A stretch of 64,000 nt of DNA from Shewanella gaetbuli. GTDB lineage: Bacteria > Pseudomonadota > Gammaproteobacteria > Enterobacterales > Shewanellaceae. The stretch covers positions 161,469 to 225,468 of the forward strand of contig NZ_JAKIKP010000007.1 of assembly GCF_023284065.1 (NCBI RefSeq). The letters run 5' to 3'. The notes under the pieces are model-generated. The model did no database searches, was not told the origin of the DNA, and worked only from the letters and a program-made list of their open reading frames with translations. The position numbers and the translations under genes are program-made. Shown here piece after piece: positions 17,007-26,753 of this stretch; positions within the stretch are counted from its first letter, which is position 1; each line of letters begins with the position of its first letter.

Positions 17007-18430
17007 GATGCAGACTCCAAATCAACGCGCCCATAACGGTCTTCAAAACGGACAATATCGTCTTCGCCCAAGTATGAGCCTGACTGCACTTCAATTAATT
17101 CAAGTGGAACGATACCAGGGTTTTCAAGTGCATGAACAACACCCACAGGTATATAAGTGGATTGATTCTCAGTTAATAAAATGTCTTTATCACCATTGGT
17201 GACTTTTGCGGTACCTGATACCACAATCCAATGTTCGGCGCGGTGATGATGCATTTGAACAGACAATTTAGCACCAGGTTTAACCGTAATACGCTTAACC
17301 TGAAAACGGCCACCATTATCAATAGAATCATACTTACCCCAAGGGCGGTATACTTCTCGATGATGCTGCCATTCGCTTCTTTGCTGGCTTTTTAATTGCT
17401 CAACCACATTCTTAACTTGTTGAACCTCTGACTGTTTGGCCACTAAAATGGCATCTTTGGTTTCAACGACAACAACGTCATCTAAACCGATAGTGGCGAC
17501 CAATTTTTCAGACGCTTTTACATAGGAATTTTGCGTATTAATACCAATGACATCGCCATTAAATACGTTACCATCTGCGTCTTTATCTTGAATTTCCCAT
17601 AATGCTGACCAGCTACCAACATCACTCCAGCCACAGTCCATAGGAACCACAACCGCATGTTGGGTATTTTCCATAACGGCATAGTCAATTGATTCATCCG
17701 GGCACGTTTCAAACACGGTTTGATTAATTCTAATAAAATCTAAATCGTGAGTAGTATCAGCTAATGATGCTTCACAAGCGGTATAAATAAGTGGACGGTA
17801 TTGTTTCAACTCTTTTAAATAAGCACTGGCTTTAAACAGAAACATGCCGCTATTCCAGTAGTAATTACCCGTTGCAAGATAATTTTCTGCGGTAGCTAAA
17901 TCAGGCTTTTCAACAAATTGATTTACTTCAAACCCTAAATTATCAGCAAGCGATGCACCGCGTTGTATATAGCCGTAACCGGTTTCCGGTTGTGTTGGAA
18001 CAATACCAAAAGTCACTAACTGGTTTTGCTGTGCCAATGGAATTGCTTGGTTTACTGCATGACAAAAAGCAGGCTCGTCTTTAATAACATGGTCTGCAGC
18101 TAGCACTAACATTAATGGGTCTTCACCATTGCGAATAGCCAACATTGCAGCTAGCGCAATAGCAGGAGCAGTGTTGCGCCCTACCGGTTCTAAAATAATG
18201 CCGCTATTGTCAATATTGTTTAATCGAAACTGCTCAGCAACAGAAAAACGGTGTTCCTCATTACAAATAACTACCGGCGGTTTATGTTGAAGCCCAGCTA
18301 ATCTATTAGCTGTTGTTTGCAACATTGAATTTTCGCCAAATAAAGTTAAAAACTGTTTAGGAAATTGCTGGCGAGATAAAGGCCATAAACGTGAGCCTGA
18401 GCCACCAGCCATTATTATTGGTAAAATCAT
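17000..18430 (-). CDS. manC: Mannose-1-phosphate guanylyltransferase / mannose-6-phosphate isomerase
   Basis: A 476-aa bifunctional enzyme. The N-terminal nucleotidyltransferase begins [23 protein letters not shown] and contains the FVEKPD motif at about residue 170. The C-terminal cupin (about 350-470) with [10 protein letters not shown], then [20 protein letters not shown], is the type II isomerase domain. Together with ManB it produces GDP-mannose for the glycosyltransferases. No gmd/fcl-type genes follow, so mannose itself is likely to be the sugar added. It is 25 bp downstream of the polymerase gene. Confidence 0.95.
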   Translation of the reverse strand: MILPIIMAGGSGSRLWPLSRQQFPKQFLTLFGENSMLQTTANRLAGLQHKPPVVICNEEHRFSVAEQFRLNNIDNSGIILEPVGRNTAPAIALAAMLAIRNGEDPLMLVLAADHVIKDEPAFCHAVNQAIPLAQQNQLVTFGIVPTQPETGYGYIQRGASLADNLGFEVNQFVEKPDLATAENYLATGNYYWNSGMFLFKASAYLKELKQYRPLIYTACEASLADTTHDLDFIRINQTVFETCPDESIDYAVMENTQHAVVVPMDCGWSDVGSWSALWEIQDKDADGNVFNGDVIGINTQNSYVKASEKLVATIGLDDVVVVETKDAILVAKQSEVQQVKNVVEQLKSQQRSEWQHHREVYRPWGKYDSIDNGGRFQVKRITVKPGAKLSVQMHHHRAEHWIVVSGTAKVTNGDKDILLTENQSTYIPVGVVHALENPGIVPLELIEVQSGSYLGEDDIVRFEDRYGRVDLESASC

Positions 18431-18454
18431 TTTTAAAACCTCGATAAAGTGTAA

Positions 18455-19708
18455 TTAAGCTCTGACAAAACTTTCATTCTTTACATTTAAGATAAAAATT
18501 GAAATTAAAACAAATTGAGATAGCATTAAAGTTTTAGAAGACAAACCTGTTCCAGAAAAAGAAATTAACAAGAAAGCAAAGGAACTAAAAAAAGTATGAG
18601 GCCCAATGTAAATATACAACACTTTTACAACACAATATAAAACAAAGATAAAAATCAAAGTAACTAATAATCCAGACTGCAAAATCGAAGCAACCCAAGA
18701 TAATTCAACCCCATATTTTGTGCCATATAATAACTGCCTAAAGTATAAGTCAGAGTTTAAATCACCGAATAAAAGCTCTTTCAAAGGTGTATCAAATAAA
18801 ATATACAAAGCAGTCAATCTACTTTCGGCACTTCCATTATCATCAGTAACTCGTAGAATCAATAAATCGAAAAGACCAAGATTGAATAAAAACAATATTA
18901 GAAAAGGAAACATTGCAATAAAAACCATTCCTAAAATTATTTTAACCCTAAAAACCTCAGCCCCAGAAATAAAATAGTAAAACCAAATAAAAAATAAAAC
19001 TAACAACACAAAAATAGAAATTAAAATCGAAAATCTACCACCAAATGCAGGCAAGGATAAAAGGGACAAGGATAAACAAACCTTCTCTGATATGGATAAT
19101 TTGAAATGGAGATTTTTTGAAAATAAGCCTACAACTACAACAGCAGACACAAATGATGCAATTAATGGATGGCCATAAAGTGAAGAAGATCGCTCAAACC
19201 CCCATTCTGAAACATCAACAAAAGCTCCCTGTTCTAAGTCATAATAATTCTTAGGAACTATTCCTGAACCTATTACGTATTCAAACAAGCCAATAAAAGC
19301 ATTAAAAGTAATTAGGTTCAGCAATATTTTATTAATATAAACCTGCTGCTCAGATGTAAGACTGAAAAACATCATCAAAATTAAAAGAGGCGTAAACCAA
19401 GTTATTAGAGTAGTTGCCATTGGCTGTTTTAAAAGAAAAACCTGATAAAAAAAGCAAAGAAACAACAACAAAAATAAAAAATGAAAATTATAACGAATTA
19501 ACAAGGTGGATAATAACAGAGGGCCACCTCTATAGAGAAATAAAGATAGTACAGAAAAAAATAAAATATAAAAAGAAGGGTGAAGTTTATAAAGCGAATA
19601 ACCTCCTTCCAAAAGAAAGTTATAACCAAACAAAGACAACACATCCGAGGATAAAACAAAAAATGAAAGTGTTGCGGTGAAAAATAAGAAAAAAGTTATT
19701 CTAGGCAT
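18455..19708 (-). CDS. wzy: Putative repeat-unit polymerase (Wzy-like)
   Basis: A 417-aa polytopic membrane protein with about 10-12 predicted helices, very rich in Phe and Leu and with AT-rich codon use. There is little sequence conservation, as usual for Wzy proteins. A periplasmic loop in the middle-late region (DDNGSAESRLTALYILFD, then FGDLNSDLYFRQLLYG) is consistent with this class. It lies between the flippase and manC. Wzy function is inferred from topology and location; the other candidate is the ligase-like protein at 7167-8507. Confidence 0.72.
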   Translation of the reverse strand: MPRITFFLFFTATLSFFVLSSDVLSLFGYNFLLEGGYSLYKLHPSFYILFFSVLSLFLYRGGPLLLSTLLIRYNFHFLFLLLFLCFFYQVFLLKQPMATTLITWFTPLLILMMFFSLTSEQQVYINKILLNLITFNAFIGLFEYVIGSGIVPKNYYDLEQGAFVDVSEWGFERSSSLYGHPLIASFVSAVVVVGLFSKNLHFKLSISEKVCLSLSLLSLPAFGGRFSILISIFVLLVLFFIWFYYFISGAEVFRVKIILGMVFIAMFPFLILFLFNLGLFDLLILRVTDDNGSAESRLTALYILFDTPLKELLFGDLNSDLYFRQLLYGTKYGVELSWVASILQSGLLVTLIFIFVLYCVVKVLYIYIGPHTFFSSFAFLLISFSGTGLSSKTLMLSQFVLISIFILNVKNESFVRA

Positions 19709-19716
19709 ATTTAAAC

Positions 19717-21141
19717 TTAATAACCCCTAGACTTTATAGCTAACAAAAAAGCACTTCTATTTAATAATAACATTGAAAAAACATAAACAAAAGCACCAGA
19801 AACAATATTGAGAAAAAGATTTACAAGAATAGAAAAGTTAGTAACGCCATATTGAGAAATAAATCCGCCCATCAACACCACAGAAGCTAATGTTTTTAAC
19901 ATAAAAAACCACGGAACCACAAAACCTGTATTTAAAATCAAATAAAACATTAGAGCGATTATTAATACTAAAGAAGCTAAACTCATGGACATTGCAGCTC
20001 CAACAACTCCATACATGTTTATCAATACAAAGGAGAAAAGAATAACCAACAAAGCAAGTGCTCCATCAATATAAATTAAAAAATAGGTTTTTTTTGCCAA
20101 AATAAAATAATGATTAAGATAGTTATATATTATTGCAAATAAGCCTCCACTTAATATTGACCAAGGTAGTACCACTAAAGTATCTTGAACAAAATCTTCG
20201 GAAATAAATAACATGACTAAGTCTTCTTGAACTAAAAACATCCCTACTAATGATGGTAAAAGAACGCAAAATAATAAACAAAAATTATCTGAAAGTTGCC
20301 TAACACCAGCGTTGAGACCACTTTCATTTGTAACCCTTATAGCTAAAGGTAAAGCAGCTGATGTAACAATCATTGAGGCCATACTTGCAGCTCGTTGCCC
20401 AAGTCCAAAACCAACAGCGAAAAAACCTACAGCACTTAGCCCCATAATACCTTCCAAAATATACCTTGAAGAATTTAACCCTAACCAAGAAAGCAAACCA
20501 GCTAGAACCAAAGGTAACCCATATTTGAAACCGTCTTTTATTATTGCAAAGTTAATTCTTAGCTTCCTAATATTTCTCCTTTTTAAATAAGTAATATACG
20601 AAAGTCCAATTAACTCAGCAAAACCAAAGCCAACAAGGGGGTAAATGGCATTATCATCAAAAATATACAATAATACAAAACCTATTATCAAGCCGAGAAC
20701 TGGACCCACAAGGGAGAGGAAGTTATATGTAAAGGTATCATTCTCAACAGAAGCAACAGTAACAAGATGTTGATTAATGTTCCTGAATACTATGAAAGAT
20801 ACTGATATAACCAACAACCAGAAATCATATGAATCAAAAACCATAAGAATTACAATCATTGAAAGCATAACTTGGATGATCACTGAAATATAAATCACAT
20901 ACAAGGAAGTATCTTTAAAGTTATCCACCTCAATACTTTTATCTGTCATAAACCGTAATGAATAATGCGTCCACCAAGATAGTAATATTGTACGAATTAA
21001 CTCTTGCAATGTTGTTATCAGAGTAATTGTGCCAATCGAACTAGAACTACAATAGTATGTCCATATAATAATTGAAAGAAATTGAGACAAAGGACTCAAT
21101 ATCTGCGACGGCATATATAACAACGTACGTTTAAGTAACAA
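19717..21141 (-). CDS. wzx: Polysaccharide flippase (Wzx-like)
   Basis: A 474-aa membrane protein with about 12-14 helices of the MVF/PST superfamily. It opens with a typical MLLKRTLLYMPSQILSPLSQ segment and has the internal GLPLVLAGLLSWLGLNSSRYI motif seen in polysaccharide exporters. It would flip the completed undecaprenyl-linked repeat unit to the periplasm. It sits 11 bp after the GT2 gene and 8 bp before the polymerase gene, in the AT-rich variable part of the operon. Confidence 0.85.
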   Translation of the reverse strand: MLLKRTLLYMPSQILSPLSQFLSIIIWTYYCSSSSIGTITLITTLQELIRTILLSWWTHYSLRFMTDKSIEVDNFKDTSLYVIYISVIIQVMLSMIVILMVFDSYDFWLLVISVSFIVFRNINQHLVTVASVENDTFTYNFLSLVGPVLGLIIGFVLLYIFDDNAIYPLVGFGFAELIGLSYITYLKRRNIRKLRINFAIIKDGFKYGLPLVLAGLLSWLGLNSSRYILEGIMGLSAVGFFAVGFGLGQRAASMASMIVTSAALPLAIRVTNESGLNAGVRQLSDNFCLLFCVLLPSLVGMFLVQEDLVMLFISEDFVQDTLVVLPWSILSGGLFAIIYNYLNHYFILAKKTYFLIYIDGALALLVILFSFVLINMYGVVGAAMSMSLASLVLIIALMFYLILNTGFVVPWFFMLKTLASVVLMGGFISQYGVTNFSILVNLFLNIVSGAFVYVFSMLLLNRSAFLLAIKSRGY

Positions 21142-21152
21142 GAAACACCTTC

Positions 21153-22169
21153 TTATAAATCAGGATATTTATTAAAACATCCAATTAATTTAGCAGAAAC
21201 TTTAACTGGAAAGATTAAAATAAAGATGTAAAACATTAGATTTTTAATTTTTTTAAGAAAACTAACTTCTGGCGCCCTATAGAAATTAGCAATAATATTT
21301 TTAGTTATAAAGTTCTTAGTATCTTGAGGGAAGTCGTGATTAACATTATCTAAAACAAATGAATCTAATCTATTCCTCCAATGATACGGACCCAATAGAA
21401 AATTCTTAATAGATTTGTTCTCATGAAATAATTCTCTTTCGGCACTTTGAATACCATCGGCATACATTTCCTGGGCTTTCAACATTTGTCTTGACTTTTT
21501 TAAACTGACAAAATAATGTTCACTTTCACTTTTACTATGAACTCTATAAAAACCAAGCTCATTGTTAATGATTTTGATTTCATCATATACTGCAGCGACA
21601 TAAATTAAATAACCATCAACCGCATTGTTCCAAACAGTTTCATCAAATGGAAACTGTGTAGCTAAAAAACGTCTTGAGTATGCCACACCACTCATAGGCG
21701 CTGTAGGAACATAACCAAAATTCAAAACAAAATCCTGAAAAGGAATATTATTTATAAATCGCTCTGGCAACCGACCTCCATGGATCAAGCTATCTTCATC
21801 TACGACTTTTAAATAGTATTGGTAAGCGTTAATACTGTCCTCATAATTATTAGCTAATATTTCACAAGCATCACTTGATAAAAAATCATCAGAATCGAGA
21901 AAGATAACTATATCGCCTTCGCAATGTTTAAAACCTAAATTCAATGCAGATACTTGCCCACCATTAGATTTGAAAAAAGTCTTTTTCAAAGAGTAGTGCT
22001 GGATTATTTCTTTAGATTTGTCAGTAGAACCATCATCAACAATTATTATCTCAACATGTTTATATGTTTGATTCAAAGCGCTGTCAATAGCTTCACTTAG
22101 ATATTTTTCATAATTATAATTATTAATTATAATACTGACAACTGGAAGACATAAATCCTGTGTAGACAT
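21153..22169 (-). CDS. Family 2 glycosyltransferase
   Basis: A 338-aa GT-A fold enzyme. The N-terminal region has VSIIINNYNYEKYLSEAID, then IIIVDDGSTD (nucleotide-binding Asp) and the DSDD motif in VIFLDSDDFLS around residue 95. The C-terminal part ends in a hydrophobic segment (NLMFYIFILIFPVKV) that may associate with the membrane. It adds one sugar of the repeat unit on the cytoplasmic face; donor and linkage are not deducible. It is separated from the next upstream gene by the acyltransferase pseudogene. Confidence 0.88.
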   Translation of the reverse strand: MSTQDLCLPVVSIIINNYNYEKYLSEAIDSALNQTYKHVEIIIVDDGSTDKSKEIIQHYSLKKTFFKSNGGQVSALNLGFKHCEGDIVIFLDSDDFLSSDACEILANNYEDSINAYQYYLKVVDEDSLIHGGRLPERFINNIPFQDFVLNFGYVPTAPMSGVAYSRRFLATQFPFDETVWNNAVDGYLIYVAAVYDEIKIINNELGFYRVHSKSESEHYFVSLKKSRQMLKAQEMYADGIQSAERELFHENKSIKNFLLGPYHWRNRLDSFVLDNVNHDFPQDTKNFITKNIIANFYRAPEVSFLKKIKNLMFYIFILIFPVKVSAKLIGCFNKYPDL

Positions 22170-22250
22170 TGATAAAAACCCCCTTATTCTGTCACGAAAT
22201 TTTCAAAAAAATAATAGAACAACTCAACCGTAAAATAGATCCGCTTTCAA

Positions 22251-22600
22251 TTAATAACCAATAACCATTCTACTCTTTTCTTTAAGCAACAATTTAAACA
22301 AAAGTGATATAAAGATGCACAAAACCAATATTATCAAAGATATAAATTGCAAATACACAAACCCAGATAACATACCTTGATGCAATCTTTTTATGATAAA
22401 TATCAAAACTGGATGAATGAAATATATTGCTATTTAGCTGTTAAAACAAAAAACCACCTATAAATACAAAATAAAAAGTACCGCCAAAAATTAATGTAAC
22501 ATAAAAGTGTGAAATTAAATTACCTGGTCGGAACCCCGATATCCAGAATGGATGCTCTACAACTATAATAAAAATTCACAAAGCTCTAAATTTTTTCCGC
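22251..22600 (-). pseudogene. Broken acyltransferase-3 family gene
   Basis: On the minus strand the frame EHPFWISGFRPGNLISHFY continues as VTLIFGGTFYFVFIGGF and then hits a stop. After a small shift near 22437 the frame AIYFIHPVLIFIIKRLHQG leads to a normal-looking C-terminus and a stop at 22251-22253. IYFIHP followed by hydrophobic helices is the C-terminal end of membrane O-acyltransferases (acyltransferase 3). At least one frameshift or stop and a missing N-terminal half make it non-functional. It fills most of the 450-bp gap between the GT2 and GT4 genes. Confidence 0.7.
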
Positions 22601-22622
22601 GATTAAATAAATATTGGACAAT

Positions 22623-23816
22623 CTACCTTTCAACATTTAAACAGTGTAAATCAAATAATTTATTGATTTGATTACTTGACTTAAAACCGCTTATAGATTC
22701 ATTTACATCACTTGGACACATGGCTCTCTTTTTAATTTTGTCCCAAATATTAATTACAGAATGACAAACCATGGAAACAGTATTATTTGAATCATCATTA
22801 ACGCTTAACATTTCACCACACACACCCTTTTCGAAAGTTTCTTGCATTTGTTCAAGCCTCAATGAGACAACAGGCCTACCAGCGCAAATTGCTTCCATCA
22901 CATAAACAGGCCATCCTTCGAAAACAGAGGTGACAATACCCATATGAAACCCTTTCCACATTTCAGCAATTTCAGAAGAACGTTTAAAACCGTGACAGAC
23001 AACAATGTCCTGCACATCAGCATACTCCTTAAAGACTTTAGGATTCGAGACTCCAATATAATGAAACTCTATTTTGCTATTTAATTGATTTTTTAAAGTT
23101 TTAAGTATTTTAAACATCATTTGCGGTCTCTTAAATTCATCGAGCCGTCCTGCAAATGCTATCCTTAACGTATCATCCTCTAACTTATAAGGTGTCGGTA
23201 TAAACAAGTTGTCATCTACACTCACTGTCATATACTCAATTACATCTGCTTTTGATGGAAAATCATTTTTTAATCGCTTTGTTTGCTCTGAACTAACTGA
23301 AATAACTCTATTTGCTTTCTTGACCGCGAATGATTCATTTAATTTATGCAAAAACCATACTTTACCTAACAATGAATCAAGTTTTTTATTTGGATCAGCA
23401 TCACCATGTGTGATTAATAATGTTGAAAATCTGTTAACATAACAAAACCAAGAAAACTCATACCGCTGAATCTCAACAGAAGACTTCAATTCTTTATACT
23501 TTTCTTTGATAACATTCTGATATTTAAATAATGAAAAGAAAAAATTAAACGTTAGTGATTTAAATACATTTTTTGCAGCAGTATTAATATCTATTACCGT
23601 TGTATTTAGTACAGGAATGAATGTATAACTACGCCCAAAATCGTTTGTGAGTATGATAGGTACTCCCAAGGGAAGTTGATTAGTTTCATCCACACCAACT
23701 ACAACTAGATCAACATTTTTTGGAAAAAACTTAATTGTATTTCTAACATGTGTTTCGATACCACCGACCTTGAACCCCCTAGGGTCAAATGGGTGTATTG
23801 AGATTATTCTATGCAT
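22623..23816 (-). CDS. Family 4 glycosyltransferase
   Basis: A 397-aa GT-B retaining glycosyltransferase. N-terminal segment IISIHPFDPRGFKVGGIETH with the GGxE-type acceptor-side motif; the C-terminal half has LRIAFAGRLDEFKRPQMMF and the donor-binding region GIVTSVFEGWPVYVMEAICAG with the E-x7-E-like pair. It transfers an NDP-sugar residue to the lipid-linked repeat unit. It shares 8 bp with the preceding gene. Codon use is AT-rich like its neighbours. Confidence 0.88.
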   Translation of the reverse strand: MHRIISIHPFDPRGFKVGGIETHVRNTIKFFPKNVDLVVVGVDETNQLPLGVPIILTNDFGRSYTFIPVLNTTVIDINTAAKNVFKSLTFNFFFSLFKYQNVIKEKYKELKSSVEIQRYEFSWFCYVNRFSTLLITHGDADPNKKLDSLLGKVWFLHKLNESFAVKKANRVISVSSEQTKRLKNDFPSKADVIEYMTVSVDDNLFIPTPYKLEDDTLRIAFAGRLDEFKRPQMMFKILKTLKNQLNSKIEFHYIGVSNPKVFKEYADVQDIVVCHGFKRSSEIAEMWKGFHMGIVTSVFEGWPVYVMEAICAGRPVVSLRLEQMQETFEKGVCGEMLSVNDDSNNTVSMVCHSVINIWDKIKKRAMCPSDVNESISGFKSSNQINKLFDLHCLNVER

Positions 23817-24912
23817 TATTACATTCCATATCTAATGCCAAGTTAAATAGTTCTATTGTTTTATCTGCAGCTTTAGCCCAACTAAATTGACAAGAGTTGT
23901 TAATTGCGGCTAAAGACAATGAGTTAAACTTTTCAGTATTTTTTATTATTTCAATAATACTATCTACCAATTTATCGGCATCATCTCTTTCAAAAAAAAT
24001 AGCTCCATTACCAGCGACCTCTCTTAGCACAGGTATATTTGAGGCAATCACAGGTAAACCATATTTTTGAGCTTCCAGAATGGGTAGGCCAAAACCCTCA
24101 TAAGAGGATGGGAAAGCTAGAAATTTTGCTTCACAATATCTCTTGATCAAATCTTCGTTACTTAAGTATCCCAGCTTTATAGGTATCGTAGTTGTATTCA
24201 GTTTCTTAGCATATAATTCAAAATATCCATTAGAATCACGACCAACATGATATATATCAACATCAATTTTCATACTTTTAAGAATAGACATAGCCTTTAC
24301 TAAGACTTCAACACCTTTATTAGGTGAAACATTTGCAACAAATATTCCATAGTCTTTTCGCTTTAGCTCAACTTTTGGTCCATTTAAGCATGCAGACTCA
24401 TGAACAACTCGCACTTTTTCTGAGACATCTGGGTAATAGTAAATTAAGTCTCTTGCAGTATTTTTTGAAACACAAATGTTGTATATTGCACGTTTTAACG
24501 TTAATGGAAAAAATATTTTCCACCATAACCTGTGATGTAATTTATAGTTTTGCGGTGCAACATCAAAATAAAGATCATGTGTAACATTTATTAATGGAAC
24601 TTTTCCGAATATACAACCTACTGGATCTGGGTTAAATTCTAAGTCTATCTTTTTTTCTTTTAAAATCCTTGGCAGTATAAAAATCTGATTAATCAGATTT
24701 TTTGGCATAGACTCAATGTAAGGCTTAGTAACAACTTCTAACCCTCTTCCTTGTAACATGGAGGGGAGTTCACACTCATCCCAGCAAGTTAACAATACAA
24801 ATTGATATTGTTTATTTTTCAGTAATGAATCGAGCAAATAAAAAAGGTAGTTTGAAATCCCACTTATTTTATTAGCAGGTTCAAGTAGATGGTTTATTAA
24901 CACTCTTTTCAT
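23809..24912 (-). CDS. Family 4 glycosyltransferase
   Basis: A 367-aa GT-B enzyme. The C-terminal GT4 signature is clear: YGIFVANVSPNKGVEVLVKA, then KLGYLSNEDLIKRYCEA and FPSSYEGFGLPILEAQKYG, with paired glutamates. The N-terminal domain begins VLINHLLEPANKISGISNYL. It is related in style to mannosyltransferases, which would fit the manBC genes downstream, but donor identity is inference. It overlaps the next gene and lies 1 bp from the gene before it. Confidence 0.88.
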   Translation of the reverse strand: MKRVLINHLLEPANKISGISNYLFYLLDSLLKNKQYQFVLLTCWDECELPSMLQGRGLEVVTKPYIESMPKNLINQIFILPRILKEKKIDLEFNPDPVGCIFGKVPLINVTHDLYFDVAPQNYKLHHRLWWKIFFPLTLKRAIYNICVSKNTARDLIYYYPDVSEKVRVVHESACLNGPKVELKRKDYGIFVANVSPNKGVEVLVKAMSILKSMKIDVDIYHVGRDSNGYFELYAKKLNTTTIPIKLGYLSNEDLIKRYCEAKFLAFPSSYEGFGLPILEAQKYGLPVIASNIPVLREVAGNGAIFFERDDADKLVDSIIEIIKNTEKFNSLSLAAINNSCQFSWAKAADKTIELFNLALDMECNNA

Positions 24913-24913
24913 A

Positions 24914-25972
24914 TTAAGCTCTTTTACTCTCTAACAATTTAATTACACTACCTCTATCTTTAAGTGCGTTATCATTCCACCTTTTAAGATTATTGTATGA
25001 CTTCTCAGCAGCTTTAATATTAGCATCGCTAAAATAGTCAATAATACTTTGCGCTGCCTCATGGGGGGTGTCAGCGTTTATAAACAAGCCCGACTCACAT
25101 AGCACTTCGTTAAACACTGGAATATTTGATGCAACGATGGCTATCCCACTATATTGTAGCTCGAGCAAGGGAAGTCCAAGGCCCTCATCGTGTGATGTAG
25201 ACATATAGAATGTACTTGATTCAACTAATGTCTTCACCTCGCTAGATGATAAATACCCATGGCATATAACCCCTGGTGTGGAAATTAATTCTTCAGCATC
25301 ATCTCCCCAGCCCAAACGACCTACAATATGTAACTCAATTTTACTTCCTAGTTTATCTTGTAAGCTCTTAAAAATTTTCAATGCACCTGAATAGTTTTTC
25401 CTAGGTTCCACAGTACCTAACATCAAAATTTTCAACTCTTTCAGTTTCAACGTTTCATATCGATATTTATTAAACTCTAGATTAAAAACATTTTTAACGA
25501 ATGGTCGATAAAGAACTACTTTCGCATTAACTTTACAATATTTCTTTAACTCAACAGCAGTTTTATTTGAATTAACTAAAAAGCAATCTAGTCTTTTGAC
25601 AGCAAAAGACAATGAAGGTCTCATATACAATTTAGCCCTAATATTTATCTCATCTGTCCTTGAAAGCAAAAACATATCATGTATATATGGAATAACCTTA
25701 TCACCACGCAGTAATGATAATAAAATTGATGGCGGAAACCCAGGTGTTAATATAACGGTCTTAGGGTTAAAATAAGATTTTAACGTGATATAAAACCATT
25801 GTTTAAAAATTAGTAACCAAGTATTTTTTGCAGTTATATGTTGAATTGAATTTGTTCCCAATGATTTATCGTCAAAAAGTTCCTCTGTAATCCTTTCTAT
25901 TCCAGTCGTGTTGCGTCCCAGATGTGTACAATCTACTATTAGCTTAGGCTTATTGCTTTTTAAGTAATTCAT
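24914..25972 (-). CDS. Family 4 glycosyltransferase
   Basis: A 352-aa GT-B enzyme similar in layout to the preceding one. It has IVDCTHLGRNTTGIERITEE at the N-terminus, IHDMFLLS, then LKILMLGTVEPRKNYSGALK and STSHDEGLGLPLLELQYSG in the C-terminal donor domain. The motif set is like that of mannosyltransferase-type GT4 proteins. Its start overlaps the stop of the CpsF/WecG-family gene by 4 bp (ATGA), so expression is coupled. Confidence 0.87.
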   Translation of the reverse strand: MNYLKSNKPKLIVDCTHLGRNTTGIERITEELFDDKSLGTNSIQHITAKNTWLLIFKQWFYITLKSYFNPKTVILTPGFPPSILLSLLRGDKVIPYIHDMFLLSRTDEINIRAKLYMRPSLSFAVKRLDCFLVNSNKTAVELKKYCKVNAKVVLYRPFVKNVFNLEFNKYRYETLKLKELKILMLGTVEPRKNYSGALKIFKSLQDKLGSKIELHIVGRLGWGDDAEELISTPGVICHGYLSSSEVKTLVESSTFYMSTSHDEGLGLPLLELQYSGIAIVASNIPVFNEVLCESGLFINADTPHEAAQSIIDYFSDANIKAAEKSYNNLKRWNDNALKDRGSVIKLLESKRA

Positions 25973-26721
25973 CGCTTTAAATTTAAATATTCTTTAGTGG
26001 CTAAATACAAAAACATCCAAGAACTTACTAAATATCTCTTTGCGAGTCGCTTTGGTTCACTGATAAGTCTATAGAACCATTCTAAACCGACTTCCTGCAT
26101 CCATTTAGGGGCCCTTTTTACTGTACCAGCAAAAAAATCTATTCCTGCTCCGAACCCAAATCCTTTTACTCCTTCTAGAGATTTGTTATTTCTATCCATC
26201 CAAATTTCAGATTTTGGAGCCCCCACCCCCATGAACAAATGAGTAGCGTTAACTAGATGAATCTGTTTTATCATCATAGATGTATACTGTTCATCTTTTT
26301 CAAAACCAATTGGAGGAACAATTACCCTTCTTTCAGAGTTGTCAAAACCTCTAGAAGTTAGCCAGTTAACCAAATAAGCTTGTGTTTCAACCGTAGATAC
26401 GACAAAAAAAGGACTATGCGTTTTATTAGAAAGCTTTTCCATTATTTTTGGGAATAAATCTGCTCCCGTAATTCTACCTTTTACATCATGACCAACAAAT
26501 TTCAGAAACTTAACAACAGGAAAACCATCTGCTGTAATAATCCAACTACGCTTACATGCATTTTTAAATATGATATTTCGATTTAATGTGACTAGATGAT
26601 CTACATTTGCAGTCACTAATAATTTGAAATCATCATGTCTTAAGCTCTCATTACAAACGTCAACAACTATTTCGTCTAATGACTTTTCTGTAAACTTCAA
26701 TCCAAAAACTTTCATACACAT
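25969..26721 (-). CDS. WecG/TagA/CpsF-family glycosyltransferase
   Basis: A 250-aa GT26 enzyme (start ATG 26721; TTG 26727 and ATG 26715 are alternatives, and no strong ribosome site decides). Family motifs: ITADGFPVVKFLK near residue 40-60, ITGADLFPKI, THLFMGVGAPKSEIW and the C-terminal GIDFFAGTVKRAPKWMQ to GLEWFYRL. The family transfers N-acetylmannosamine(uronate) or glucose to a polyprenyl-linked acceptor, typically the second sugar. It is the second gene of the operon. The donor is not predictable here. Confidence 0.88.
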   Translation of the reverse strand: MCMKVFGLKFTEKSLDEIVVDVCNESLRHDDFKLLVTANVDHLVTLNRNIIFKNACKRSWIITADGFPVVKFLKFVGHDVKGRITGADLFPKIMEKLSNKTHSPFFVVSTVETQAYLVNWLTSRGFDNSERRVIVPPIGFEKDEQYTSMMIKQIHLVNATHLFMGVGAPKSEIWMDRNNKSLEGVKGFGFGAGIDFFAGTVKRAPKWMQEVGLEWFYRLISEPKRLAKRYLVSSWMFLYLATKEYLNLKR

Positions 26722-26753
26722 ACTCAATATACAATATACAATACAATATTAAT

